Assembly: GCF_000834655.1 (NCBI RefSeq)
Contig: NZ_JXQQ01000119.1
Span: 1-64,000, forward strand
DNA from: Variovorax paradoxus
Lineage (GTDB): Bacteria; Pseudomonadota; Gammaproteobacteria; Burkholderiales; Burkholderiaceae_C
Reading direction: 5' to 3'
DNA: 64,000 bases
In this document: piece after piece, positions 1 through 9,457 of the stretch
Numbering within the stretch: position 1 is the first letter of the stretch
Layout of the letters: each line of letters begins with the position of its first letter
Notes under the pieces: generated by a model
What the model saw: only the letters and a program-made list of their open reading frames with translations
Told to the model about the DNA's origin: nothing
Database searches by the model: none
Program-made: the position numbers and the translations under genes

Positions 1-515
1 ATCGGCGCACGGCTCGGCGGCGCGATGGCGCCCGCCGCGAACAGACCACCCGCCAGCAGCCCATAGCCAAGCCAGTTGGTCGCAAGGCTGAGCCCGACGA
101 CTTGCGCCACGGTGGCTTCGTCCAGGCCCGCACGCGCATACAGCCGCGCGCGCATCGCAATCCCGCCCACCAGCGAGCCGAGATTCAGGTTGAAGGCGTA
201 GCTGGTGACTGCGATCGCCCAGGTGCGCCAGCGCGGCAGCGCGTGGCGCGTGTGGCGCTTGCCGATCAGGTCAAAGCAACCGTAGAGCGCGTGGCTGGCG
301 GTGGCGAGCCCCAGTACCCCGAGCAGCAGCCAGGGGGAATAGCGCTGCAGCGCGTGCCAGGCGCCGGCCCAGTCCACCTTGTGCGCGTGCGACAGCAGCA
401 GGCCGAGGATGGCGATGCCGACCAGCGGCAACACCCATCGGCGGCTGCGCTGCCAGAGCGATGTAGCGGGCGCGGGAGGAGCGCCCGCGCTGACGGTGGC
501 TGCGTTGCCGTTCAT
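1..515 (-). CDS. YbhN/UPF0104-type membrane protein, C-terminus off the left edge
   Basis: About 171 N-terminal residues are present; the gene runs leftward out of the window. After a polar N-terminus of about 25 residues there are hydrophobic segments near residues 28-42, 60-80 and 100-125, with the NLNLGSLVGG and RARLYARAGL stretches typical of the lysylphosphatidylglycerol-synthase transmembrane family (YbhN, UPF0104). Family members are multi-pass inner-membrane proteins, often found beside a cardiolipin synthase and an endonuclease-like protein; those neighbours would be outside the window. The ATG at 515 is the first start after an in-frame stop. Substrate and reaction are not known from this fragment. 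Confidence 0.72.
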   Translation of the reverse strand, partial: MNGNAATVSAGAPPAPATSLWQRSRRWVLPLVGIAILGLLLSHAHKVDWAGAWHALQRYSPWLLLGVLGLATASHALYGCFDLIGKRHTRHALPRWRTWAIAVTSYAFNLNLGSLVGGIAMRARLYARAGLDEATVAQVVGLSLATNWLGYGLLAGGLFAAGAIAPPSRAP

Positions 516-554
516 GGGCGCGCCTTGTGGTCCGGATTCACGAATGGCGCGATG

Positions 555-755
555 TCAGGATTTGTCCGCTTTCGATTGCTCCGACTTATCCGGTGTCTTG
601 TCTTCCGCGGAACCCTCCTCGTGGAGCTTGCGGTTGTTGACCTGCTTCATCAGCTCCTCGCCTTCGGTGTCCCGGCCATCGCTGGGCACGGATTCCTCTT
701 GCGTGATCTCGGGCTCCTCATGGGCGGGTGGCTGCGCTGGCGTTCTGGAACTCAT
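555..755 (-). CDS. Small acidic, probably disordered protein (66 aa)
   Basis: The 66-residue product is almost free of hydrophobic and aromatic residues and rich in Glu, Asp, Lys, Ser and Pro, so it should be soluble and mostly unstructured. I do not recognise a domain. It is judged real because a strong Shine-Dalgarno sequence (AGGAGA, seven bases before ATG) precedes it and because its composition differs from the Arg/Ala-rich shadow frames usual in this GC-rich DNA. It sits between the membrane protein gene and the LysR gene, all on the minus strand. No function is assigned. Confidence 0.65.
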   Translation of the reverse strand: MSSRTPAQPPAHEEPEITQEESVPSDGRDTEGEELMKQVNNRKLHEEGSAEDKTPDKSEQSKADKS

Positions 756-857
756 GGGGCATCTCCTGTTGAACGCCCGAGTTTCCGGATGCGCGGCGCG
801 CGACTCGCCAGCCGCCGGCCACGCGGCGTGCAGGACATCGCCCCTAGTTGCGCTGCT

Positions 858-1781
858 TCACGCGCCGCCGACCAACGCCCACAGCGCCTCGGCCACCGTC
901 GTCATCGGCGTGAGCTGCCGGTACAGCCGGATGTCCACCGGCACGCGCCAGCCGCCCGCGCCGGCATCGACCAGCGTGCCGGTGCGCAGGTCCTCCGCCA
1001 CCAGGTTCATCGGCAGCCACGCGAGGCCGCGCCCTTCGAGCGCCATGGTCCGCAGCAGCGCGGCATGGTGTGCGGTGAAGACCACCGAGAGTGACGGCGC
1101 GAAGTCCTTCCCGAATTCGCTGTCCTGGACCGACCGCATGATCCGCCCGAGGCCCGATGCCTCGCTGTACGCCAGCACCGAAGGCGCGCGGTCGGTGCCG
1201 AGCGCGTGCTGCGGCGCGCCATCCGCACCGGGTGCCGCGACGGGCACCAGCACGTCTTCGCTCAGGCGCTGCACCGGATACTGCGCTTCGTCGAGCCGCC
1301 CGGGCGTGCCGGCATGGCCGTGGCACAGCACGAACTGCACGCGGCGCTGGAGCATCAGGTCTTCGCAGGCCTGCGAGCTGTCGGAGATGGTCTGGATCGG
1401 CCCCATGCTCAGCCGCGCCTCCACGCTCCCCAGCCAGCGCGGAAAGAAGGTGAGCGAGAGCACGTGCGTGGCGGCGAAGCTCAGGCTTGCGGCATCGAGG
1501 TCGTGCGCGCGACGCGCCTCGGTGCGGGCGGCCTGCAGGCCGGCCAGCAACTCCTGCAGCAGGGGCAGGAAGCGCTTGCCCGCCGCGGTCAGCGTGACCG
1601 GATGCGCGCTGCGATCGAAGAGGTCGACGCCCACCCACTCTTCCAGTCCTCGGATGTGCCGGCTGAAGGCCGGCTGGGCGATGGAGCGGGCCTGTGCCGC
1701 GCGCGAGAAATTGCCGGTCTCGGCCAGGGCCAGGAAATCTTCCAGCCATTCGAGATCGAGGGGTCGGTTGCCGGGGCCCAT
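858..1781 (-). CDS. LysR-family transcriptional regulator
   Basis: A 307-residue regulator with an N-terminal winged helix-turn-helix at about residues 10-67 (LEWLEDFLALAETGNFSRAA, then QPAFSRHIRGLEEWVG), followed by a periplasmic-binding-like effector domain to the C-terminus. Length is normal for the family. ATG 1781 fits the usual distance to the helix-turn-helix; longer readings run through the divergent gene. It is transcribed away from the D-tartrate dehydratase gene across a 129-base gap, the classic arrangement of a LysR protein with its target, so it probably responds to tartrate or a related hydroxy acid and controls tarD and itself. The ligand is inferred. Confidence 0.9.
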   Translation of the reverse strand: MGPGNRPLDLEWLEDFLALAETGNFSRAAQARSIAQPAFSRHIRGLEEWVGVDLFDRSAHPVTLTAAGKRFLPLLQELLAGLQAARTEARRAHDLDAASLSFAATHVLSLTFFPRWLGSVEARLSMGPIQTISDSSQACEDLMLQRRVQFVLCHGHAGTPGRLDEAQYPVQRLSEDVLVPVAAPGADGAPQHALGTDRAPSVLAYSEASGLGRIMRSVQDSEFGKDFAPSLSVVFTAHHAALLRTMALEGRGLAWLPMNLVAEDLRTGTLVDAGAGGWRVPVDIRLYRQLTPMTTVAEALWALVGGA

Positions 1782-1910
1782 GTGCAGCGCGTCGGAATGA
1801 ATAGTTGTATGCGATTGGAGTATTGGACGGCGCACGCCCCGCCGGGAAAAGATGCATGCCTTCCTGCACTGCACCTTGAACCACGGCGGAGATTCTCCCC
1901 CACCCCCCTT

Positions 1911-3077
1911 ATGAAAATCGTCGACATCCTCGAATCCACGCGTCCCATCAAGTCGGACATCCGCAACGCCTACATCGACTTCTCCAAGATGACCCTGAGC
2001 CTCGTGGCCGTGGTCACCGACGTGGTCCGCGACGGCAAGCCGGTCATCGGCTACGGCTTCAACTCGAACGGCCGCTACGGCCAGGGCGGCCTGATCCGCG
2101 AGCGCTTCCTTCCACGGCTGCTGGAAGCCGAGCCGGGGTCGCTCCTCGACGAAACCGGCGAGAACCTCGACCCGCACAAGATCTGGGCCCGCATGATGAT
2201 CAACGAGAAGCCCGGCGGCCACGGCGAGCGCTCGGTGGCGGTGGGCACCATCGACATGGCCGTGTGGGACGCGGTTGCCAAGATCGCCGGCAAGCCCCTT
2301 TACCAGTTGCTGGCCGAACGCTACGGCAGCGGCACGCCCGACCCGCGCGTGTTCGTCTATGCCGCGGGCGGCTACTACTACCCCGGCAAGGGCGTCGAAG
2401 GCCTGCAGCGCGAGATGACCAGCTACCTCGAGCGCGGCTACTCGGTCGTGAAGATGAAGATTGGCGGCGCCACGCTCGCACAGGACTGCGAGCGCATCGA
2501 GTCGGTGCTCAAGATCCTCGGCCCCGGCCAGCAGCTGGCGGTGGATGCCAACGGCCGTTTCGACCTGCCCACGGCCGTCGGCTACGGCCGCGCGCTCTCG
2601 CAATACCCGCTCTTCTGGTACGAGGAGGCCGGCGACCCGCTCGACTACGAATTGCAGGCCAGGCTCGGCGAGGTGTACGCCGGCCCGATGGCCACGGGCG
2701 AGAACCTGTTCTCGATGCAGGACGCACGCAACCTCATTCGCCACGGCGGCATGCGGCCCGACCGCGACTGGCTGCAGTTCGATTGCGCGCTGAGCTATGG
2801 CCTGGTCGAATACCTGCGCACGCTGGACATGCTGAAGGCATACGGCTGGTCGCCCTCGCGCTGCATTCCGCACGGCGGGCACCAGATGTCGCTGGCGATT
2901 GCCGCGGGCCTGGGCCTGGGCGGCAACGAGAGCTACCCCGACCTGTTCCAGCCCTATGGCGGGTTCCCGGACGGCGTGAAGGTGCAGGACGGCTACGTCA
3001 CGCTGCCGCCGCTGCCGGGCATCGGCTTCGAGGGCAAGGCCGATCTCATCGCGGAGATGCGGGCGCTGGCCAGCTAG
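1911..3077 (+). CDS. tarD: D(-)-tartrate dehydratase, enolase superfamily
   Basis: The 388-residue protein belongs to the mandelate racemase/muconate lactonizing branch of the enolase superfamily and closely matches my recollection of Bradyrhizobium D-tartrate dehydratase, including GYGFNSNGRYGQGG near residue 47 and the C-terminal GNESYPDLFQPYGGFPDG. Expected active-site elements are visible: the KMK lysines at 181-183, metal ligands Asp212, Glu238 or 239 and Glu264, and a His pair in HGGHQ at 321-324. It should dehydrate D-tartrate to oxaloacetate in the cytosol with Mg2+. ATG 1911 starts the conserved N-terminus; the long upstream extension is antisense to lysR. Substrate is assigned by similarity only. 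Confidence 0.9.
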   Translation: MKIVDILESTRPIKSDIRNAYIDFSKMTLSLVAVVTDVVRDGKPVIGYGFNSNGRYGQGGLIRERFLPRLLEAEPGSLLDETGENLDPHKIWARMMINEKPGGHGERSVAVGTIDMAVWDAVAKIAGKPLYQLLAERYGSGTPDPRVFVYAAGGYYYPGKGVEGLQREMTSYLERGYSVVKMKIGGATLAQDCERIESVLKILGPGQQLAVDANGRFDLPTAVGYGRALSQYPLFWYEEAGDPLDYELQARLGEVYAGPMATGENLFSMQDARNLIRHGGMRPDRDWLQFDCALSYGLVEYLRTLDMLKAYGWSPSRCIPHGGHQMSLAIAAGLGLGGNESYPDLFQPYGGFPDGVKVQDGYVTLPPLPGIGFEGKADLIAEMRALAS

Positions 3078-3081
3078 CCGG

Positions 3082-3759
3082 TCAGCCGATGCGCCAGGCC
3101 TGCGTCCACAGGGCCAGGCCGTCGAGCACTTCGTCCAAAGCTTCTTCGCTTGAGAGGCCGCTGCGCTTGGGGACGCTGAACGAGTGATCGGCCTCTTCGA
3201 TCACCATCGACGTGGCGAGTGGCCCGAGGCCGCGAAGCACCGGGCGCATCTGCTCGGGCTCCGCAAGCTTGTCGCGCGTGCCGTGCACGAACAGCATCGG
3301 CACTTCGATGTCGTGCAGGTGGGCCGCGCGATCGATGGAAGGGGCACCGGCCGGATGCAATGGGAAGCCGAGAAAGATCAGGCCCTGGACGCCCGGCAGA
3401 GGATCGAGCGCCTGGGCCTGCGAGGTCATCCGGCCGCCGAACGATTTGCCGCCAGCGAACAGGCGAACACCGTCGAAGTGCTGTGCCGCGCGCCGGACGG
3501 CCGCGCGCACCGTGGCATGGGCGAGCGCCGGCGAGTCCACGCGCTTGAGGCCCTTTTCCATGTACGGAAACTGGTAGCGCAGGGTCGCGATGCGCCGCTG
3601 CGCCAGGCCCTCGGCCACGGCGTTCATGAACGGATGCGCCATGCCCGCGCCCGCGCCGTGCGCAAGGACGAGGCAGGCTTGCGCGTCGGCCGGCGCCACC
3701 GCCAGGGCCGACACGCCAATGTAGGGTGCCACGGAAATGGCGATCCGGTCTGCTTTCAT
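3082..3759 (-). CDS. Alpha/beta hydrolase, KANL3/Tex30-like
   Basis: A 225-residue single-domain alpha/beta hydrolase. HGAGAGMAHPFM near residue 34 is the oxyanion-hole region, Ser106 in GGKSFGGR is the likely nucleophile, and Asp163 (HGTRDKLAEP) and His192 (ADHSFSVP) complete the triad. This form of the nucleophile elbow is typical of the KANL3/Tex30 group within the dienelactone-hydrolase-like clan, whose substrates are largely unknown. The start ATG overlaps the stop of the AP2-repeat gene (ATGA), indicating translational coupling. Its 3' end is only four bases from that of tarD, with no terminator between these convergent genes. Confidence 0.85.
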   Translation of the reverse strand: MKADRIAISVAPYIGVSALAVAPADAQACLVLAHGAGAGMAHPFMNAVAEGLAQRRIATLRYQFPYMEKGLKRVDSPALAHATVRAAVRRAAQHFDGVRLFAGGKSFGGRMTSQAQALDPLPGVQGLIFLGFPLHPAGAPSIDRAAHLHDIEVPMLFVHGTRDKLAEPEQMRPVLRGLGPLATSMVIEEADHSFSVPKRSGLSSEEALDEVLDGLALWTQAWRIG

Positions 3760-4529
3760 TCGGCTTGGCGGCTGTCGCGTTTCTTCTGGGCCAGTTGGCG
3801 CCGGCGCTCGGCCTCGGCGAGCGTCCTGGCCTTGTCGTGGCCATGCTCTGCGACCGAGAACGCCTTGCTCGTCGTGCCTTTTCCCGCGGTGTAGGTGATG
3901 GCCATCCAGTATCCCGGGTGCTTTGGCCGGGGCGACTTGAAGGTCACGCCGGAGATTCCGCTGCGGTTGTTCTTCCGGACGATTTCGGACTTCGAGTGCT
4001 TCGTGGGCAGATTGGCAGCCGAGCGAGCGGGCGCCTTGCGGATCGCCTCTTCGGCGGGATGCACCTTGGCGAGCCCCGACATCTGCCCGAGTTGCCGGCC
4101 GCGCTCGTGAATCGCCATCGACCGCGCGGCGCTTCCCAGGGCGCTCGCGAGAAACAGCGACCGCAGAATCTGGTCGTGCGCAATGTAGGTCTTGGCGAGC
4201 CAGCCGAGGATCTTTCCACTGGGCGTGAGCAGGCGGAAAACCCCGGGCACGCCGGTCTTGTTGTTGGGCCGTATCTTCTCGGCCCGGGAGCGGCGCGTGG
4301 ATGGCGGCAGGCTTTTCACCAGCGCATCGCGCCAGCGCTGGGCGTGCGCGAGCGCTTGTGCACTGCCGCCGTAGCTGGCCCGGCCGAAGACCTCGCGGTG
4401 CCGGACGCCGGCTCTGACAATGGACACTTCGAACCCCCAAGGCCGGGTGTAGATGCCGTACATCTCGGCCGGGTTCGGAACCCCTTTGGGCATGCCTGGA
4501 AAGATCTGATTCGTGGATCGGTTACGCAT
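3756..4529 (-). CDS. Protein with three AP2/ERF-like DNA-binding repeats
   Basis: The 257-residue product shows three related segments at about residues 24-70, 88-145 and 186-240. The last two carry the NN(K/R)(T/S)G(V/I)xGV start and a Trp-containing strand (GWLAKTY, YWMAITYTAGKG) followed by a helix, as in AP2/ERF domains of plants, phages and bacterial homing-type proteins. The C-terminus is a basic, charged helix. No nuclease motif is visible, so DNA binding is the inferred role. ATG 4529 is chosen, but 4493 or 4463 would also keep all repeats and none has a convincing ribosome binding site. Its stop overlaps the hydrolase start, so the two are probably made together. Confidence 0.72.
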   Translation of the reverse strand: MRNRSTNQIFPGMPKGVPNPAEMYGIYTRPWGFEVSIVRAGVRHREVFGRASYGGSAQALAHAQRWRDALVKSLPPSTRRSRAEKIRPNNKTGVPGVFRLLTPSGKILGWLAKTYIAHDQILRSLFLASALGSAARSMAIHERGRQLGQMSGLAKVHPAEEAIRKAPARSAANLPTKHSKSEIVRKNNRSGISGVTFKSPRPKHPGYWMAITYTAGKGTTSKAFSVAEHGHDKARTLAEAERRRQLAQKKRDSRQAE

Positions 4530-4711
4530 AGTAACGCAGATAACACGAGGCGCTTGCGGGAATATTGGGCCTTGATCCGACAGGGCGCAAGCCGCTCGGC
4601 AACGTACATTTCTGGCTCCGGCATGGCCCACGGCCATTCCTCATGGACGGTGTGAAGCCGATCCGGCGTATCGTTCCGCAAATATCATTGAAATCAACAA
4701 CTTAGCGATTC

Positions 4712-5497
4712 ATGAAAATAGCCACCTGGAACGTCAATTCCCTCACGGCCCGCCTGCAGCACGTGCTCGACTGGCTGATCGCCAATCCGGTCGACGTGCT
4801 CTGCCTGCAGGAGCTCAAGATGACCGACGACAAGTTTCCGCTGGAGGTGCTCAAGTCGGCCGGCTACGAGGCCGCGGTGTTCGGACAGAAAACCTACAAC
4901 GGCGTCGCCATCCTGAGCCTTGCGCCGGTGCGCGACGTGGTGAAGAACATCGGCGGCTTCACCGACGACCAGTCGCGCGTGATCGCCGCCACCATCGAGA
5001 CGCCCGCGGGCCCGCTGCGCGTGGTCAACGGCTACTTCGTCAACGGGCAGGCGCCTGGCAGCGACAAGTTCGAATACAAGATGAAGTGGCTGGACGCATT
5101 GCGCGAATGGCTGCGGCAGGAACTGGTGGCCCATCCGAACCTGGTACTGCTGGGCGACTTCAACATCGTGCTCGAAGACCGGGACAGCTTCGACCCCGTG
5201 GGCCTGAAGGAAACGATCCACCACACGACCGAGGAGCGCAACCATTTCAAGGCGCTGCTCGATCTGGGGCTCGTCGACAGTTTCCGCCTGTTCGAGCAGC
5301 CCGAGAAGAGCTTTTCGTGGTGGGACTACCGCATGCTCGGCTACCAGAAGAACCGGGGCCTGCGCATCGACCACATGCTCGTGAGCACGCCGCTGGTGCC
5401 GCGCGTGAAGGGCTGCGTCATCGACCGCGTGCCACGCAAGTGGGAAAAGCCGAGCGACCATGCCCCCGTGGTGCTCGACCTGGACCAGGGCGCCTGA
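4712..5497 (+). CDS. xth: Exodeoxyribonuclease III
   Basis: A 261-residue enzyme of the endonuclease/exonuclease/phosphatase superfamily, acting as AP endonuclease and 3'-5' exonuclease in base excision repair. The motifs run in order: TWNVNSLTAR near the N-terminus, the metal-binding Glu34 in LQELKM, GDFNIV near residue 148 and the C-terminal SDHAPVV. RIDHMLVS precedes the last motif. Length is typical. The start lies just after an AT-richer stretch that should hold its promoter. A lipoprotein gene follows after only five bases. Confidence 0.95.
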   Translation: MKIATWNVNSLTARLQHVLDWLIANPVDVLCLQELKMTDDKFPLEVLKSAGYEAAVFGQKTYNGVAILSLAPVRDVVKNIGGFTDDQSRVIAATIETPAGPLRVVNGYFVNGQAPGSDKFEYKMKWLDALREWLRQELVAHPNLVLLGDFNIVLEDRDSFDPVGLKETIHHTTEERNHFKALLDLGLVDSFRLFEQPEKSFSWWDYRMLGYQKNRGLRIDHMLVSTPLVPRVKGCVIDRVPRKWEKPSDHAPVVLDLDQGA

Positions 5498-5502
5498 CCG
5501 TC

Positions 5503-6039
5503 ATGACCGCCATCGCCGACCTCACCTTGCCGCGAGCCGGCCGCGCCCTCGCGGTCCTGGCCCTTTCGCTGGCGCTGGGCGCCTGCTCGATCCTCAAGCC
5601 CGCCGAGAAGACCGAAGACGGCAAGAGCGCCACCTCGCCCACCGATGAAGCGGCCCCGGCCCGAAGCGACGTGCCGACGGTGCGCCTGATCACCGCGCAG
5701 ACACCCGCCGTGCGCGCCTACCGCAAGACCGGCGCGCGCCACATCTACAAGGCGTATGCGAGCCGGATCTACAAGGGAAAGATTCCACCGCTGGTCTACG
5801 CCGTCGTGGTGGTCGAGACGGACATCGACGCGGACGGCAAGGTGAACAACGTGACCTTCAGCCGCGTGCCGAGCCATGCGCCGGAAGTGCCGCCGATGAT
5901 TGCCGAGCTCATCAAGGCGACCTCGCCGCTGCCCTCGCCGGGCAAGCTGGGCGGCCACACGTATGTCGATACCTGGCTCTGGGACAAGAGCGGGAAGTTC
6001 CAGCTCGACTCGCTGACGCTGGGCCAGCGAAGCAGATAG
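5503..6039 (+). CDS. Putative lipoprotein with TonB-C-like domain
   Basis: A 178-residue protein with a lipoprotein signal: a hydrophobic stretch at residues 14-26 leads to the lipobox LGAC with the modified Cys at 28. A Ser/Pro/Glu-rich linker follows to about residue 60. The rest resembles the TonB C-terminal fold, with VVVETDIDADGKVNNVTFSR as the strand-turn-strand element and PLPSPGKLGG near the end; the fold assignment is tentative. It is probably anchored to a membrane facing the periplasm. The gene starts five bases after xth and is likely co-transcribed. No specific function is assigned. Confidence 0.78.
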   Translation: MTAIADLTLPRAGRALAVLALSLALGACSILKPAEKTEDGKSATSPTDEAAPARSDVPTVRLITAQTPAVRAYRKTGARHIYKAYASRIYKGKIPPLVYAVVVVETDIDADGKVNNVTFSRVPSHAPEVPPMIAELIKATSPLPSPGKLGGHTYVDTWLWDKSGKFQLDSLTLGQRSR

Positions 6040-6042
6040 CCG

Positions 6043-6062
6043 CCCGAGGCAAGCGCCTCGGG
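6043..6062. terminator. Hairpin between convergent lipoprotein and ntrC genes
   Basis: CCCGAGGC and GCCTCGGG form a perfect 8-base-pair stem around an AAGC loop in the 30-base gap between two convergent genes. There is no T-run on either side, so it is at best a weak or Rho-assisted bidirectional terminator or a 3'-end stabiliser. Confidence 0.45.
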
Positions 6063-6069
6063 TCGGCGT

Positions 6070-7593
<1,524 letters not shown>

Positions 7594-7617
7594 GCATCTC
7601 CTTGTTGCCGTGCTGCG

Positions 7618-8697
7618 CTAGGGCAGCGGTATCAGTATCTTGAAATCGGTTCGGCCCGGGACGCTGTCGCACTCGATCACGCCGTGATGCTGTTGCACAA
7701 AAGTTTGTGCAAGGGTCAGCCCGAGGCCTGTTCCGCCTTCCCTGCCCGATACGAGCGGATAGAAGATGCGGTCCTTGATCGTGTCCGGCACACCCGGTCC
7801 ATTGTCAATTACATGCAATTCCAATGCCAATCGATACCACTGCTTGTTGAATATCACCTGGCGGGCGATGCGGGTCTTGAAAGTGATCTGCGCATCGCCT
7901 GCCGCACGACGCTCCGCAAGCGCCTGCGCGGCGTTGTGCACGATGTTCAGCGTCGCCTGGATGAGCTGCTCGCGATCGCCGCGGAACTCGGGGATCGACA
8001 CGTCGAAGTCCCGCTCGATGTGCAGGTCGCGCGGAAACTCCGCAAGGATCACCGAGCGCACGCGCTCGCAGACTTCGTGGATGTTGACATCGCCCACCAC
8101 GTGCGGCCGGCGGTGTGGTGCCAGGAGGCGGTCGACCAGCGTCTGCAGCCGGTCGGCCTCGTGGATGATGACCTGCGTGTATTCGATGAGGTCGCGCGAC
8201 TCCACCTCCATCTGCAGCAGCTGCGCCGCGCCGCGAATGCCGCCGAGCGGATTCTTGATCTCGTGCGCGAGGTTGCGGATGAGCTCCTTGTTCGCCTGTG
8301 CCTGGTCGATGAGCCGCTCTTCGCGGTCCTGCCGCACCTGGTGTTCGAGCGGCGACATCTCGATGATGAGCTCGCCCTTCTTGTCGCCATGCGCGAGCGT
8401 GACCTGCACCGGCATCAGCTCGTGGTTGACGCGCCGCAAGAAGGCTTCGTAGCGCAGCGTGGCGAAGTCGTTGCTGCTGGCGCCGTCGATGGCGGTGCGC
8501 AGCACTTGCGGCTCGTGAAAACAGGCACCGAACTGCGAGCCTTCGAGCGTGCGGCGCGATGTGCCGAGGGCGTCCTCGAGGCCTGCGTTGGCGAACAGCA
8601 CGGAGCCGTCGCTGTTGACCACGGCGATCAGCGTGGACAGCAGGTCGAAGGACTGAAAGCGCGTGTTGGCGCCGACCGCCTTCTTCCCGAATGCCAT
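7618..8697 (-). CDS. ntrB: Nitrogen regulation sensor kinase NtrB
   Basis: A 359-residue cytosolic histidine kinase/phosphatase without membrane segments. A PAS domain occupies about residues 10-115, followed by the dimerisation helix with the phosphoaccepting His145 in NLAHEIKNPLGG. The ATPase domain has the N box (NIVHNAAQAL), G1 box (VIDNGPGVP) and G2 box (GREGGTGLGLTLA). It is known to phosphorylate NtrC when nitrogen is scarce and, with PII, to dephosphorylate it when nitrogen is plentiful. It sits between a small secreted-protein gene (six-base gap) and ntrC. Confidence 0.95.
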   Translation of the reverse strand: MAFGKKAVGANTRFQSFDLLSTLIAVVNSDGSVLFANAGLEDALGTSRRTLEGSQFGACFHEPQVLRTAIDGASSNDFATLRYEAFLRRVNHELMPVQVTLAHGDKKGELIIEMSPLEHQVRQDREERLIDQAQANKELIRNLAHEIKNPLGGIRGAAQLLQMEVESRDLIEYTQVIIHEADRLQTLVDRLLAPHRRPHVVGDVNIHEVCERVRSVILAEFPRDLHIERDFDVSIPEFRGDREQLIQATLNIVHNAAQALAERRAAGDAQITFKTRIARQVIFNKQWYRLALELHVIDNGPGVPDTIKDRIFYPLVSGREGGTGLGLTLAQTFVQQHHGVIECDSVPGRTDFKILIPLP

Positions 8698-8704
8698 GCG
8701 ATGC

Positions 8705-9214
8705 TTACTGTGATTTGCTGCCGGGCAACCGGCCGATTTCGCGGCGGATGCCGGCGATGTCGCTCTCGTTGCGCGCGAGTTCGGCCTTCATTTCGGCCAC
8801 GCGATCGAGGTACTTCTGGTAGTTCTTGGCTTCGCTGCCCTGCTTTTCGGGCTCGCCGTTGTTGAATTCCTTTTGCAGCTCCGCCTGGCGGGTCTCGGCC
8901 TTCTTGAGTTCGGACTCGAGCACCGAGCGGGCCTCGCCGTCGCGAGCGCGTTGGTCGACGCCTTCGACGCGCGGGCTGCCGGCCGGGGCGCGCGCGGCAG
9001 AAGAGCCCGAGCCGCCCGACGACTTGGCACCACCACCGCCGCCGCCCTGGACGACGGTGACATTGCCGCCTTCCATGACCTTGCAGCCCTTTTGCTGGGC
9101 GATGGTCGCGTTGTTGGTGTATTCATTGCCGCAGCGCCACACGCGTTCCTGCGAGGACGCTGGGAGGGCGGCCAACAATGAACCGGCCAGGAAAATGAGA
9201 GAAGCAGTCTTCAT
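8705..9214 (-). CDS. Secreted protein with DUF4124-like N-terminus and coiled coil
   Basis: The start at 9214 gives a 169-residue protein with a signal peptide of about 20 residues (MKTASLIFLAGSLLAALPAS). The first mature part, VWRCGNEYTNNATIAQQKGC, resembles the short cysteine-containing DUF4124 motif. A Gly/Ser-rich linker with six consecutive glycines follows, then a charged helical segment from about residue 95 that looks like a coiled coil. The protein should be periplasmic. It lies immediately upstream of ntrB on the same strand and probably heads the ntrBC transcript. I cannot assign a function, and the link to nitrogen control is positional only. Confidence 0.75.
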   Translation of the reverse strand: MKTASLIFLAGSLLAALPASSQERVWRCGNEYTNNATIAQQKGCKVMEGGNVTVVQGGGGGGAKSSGGSGSSAARAPAGSPRVEGVDQRARDGEARSVLESELKKAETRQAELQKEFNNGEPEKQGSEAKNYQKYLDRVAEMKAELARNESDIAGIRREIGRLPGSKSQ

Positions 9215-9293
9215 GTGAATCGGTGGGTGGCGCAACAAAGGCGCATTTTCATGCAATTCGAGGCCACCGGTGACAAGATGTTCCGCACCAAGG

Positions 9294-9319
9294 AAAAAGG
9301 ACGGCCGAGGCCGTCCTTT
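9294..9319 (-). terminator. Rho-independent terminator of glnA
   Basis: An 11-base-pair stem AAAGGACGGCC / GGCCGTCCTTT with a very short GA tip (more realistically a 4-base loop) is followed on the minus strand by a T-run. It lies about 140 bases past the glnA stop and separates glnA from the ntrBC-side genes. Confidence 0.8.
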
Positions 9320-9373
9320 CCTAACCCATCAGGCTTACAAGCCGACGCAGCGCCATCCAGAGACACCGCGGAA

Positions 9374-9454
9374 CCGGCTTTGCCGGGCCGCTGGTGTCGC
9401 CCCCGGTAGGGGGAAGGAGAAGCGACACGAAGTGCGCGAAACCTGGGGGCGAGC
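9374..9454 (-). repeat. GC-rich intergenic repeat element, copy 1
   Basis: Read on the minus strand this starts with CGCCCCCAGG, continues through CACTTCGTGTCGCTTCTCC and CCCCCTACCGGGGGC, and ends with GCGGCCCGGCAAAGCCGG. The same order of blocks (CCCCCAxGxT, CACTxCGTGT, a C-run/G-run hairpin, GGCGGCCCGG) recurs at 37586, 43345 and, degraded, at 59745. It lies directly after the glnA stop and before its terminator, in the direction of glnA transcription. It is untranslated; role unknown. Confidence 0.6.
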
Positions 9455-9457
9455 CTT

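Noticed and set aside
1798..1830. LysR-type T-N11-A operator between lysR and tarD (ATAGTTGTAT at 1801-1810)
   Set aside because: A short dyad exists in this AT-richer stretch, but the pattern is too loose to call a site without related promoters.
9257..9275. Possible sigma-54 promoter ahead of the ntrBC-side genes (minus strand TGGCCTCGAATTGC)
   Set aside because: GG and GC are nine bases apart instead of ten, which abolishes typical -24/-12 recognition, and other consensus positions are missing.
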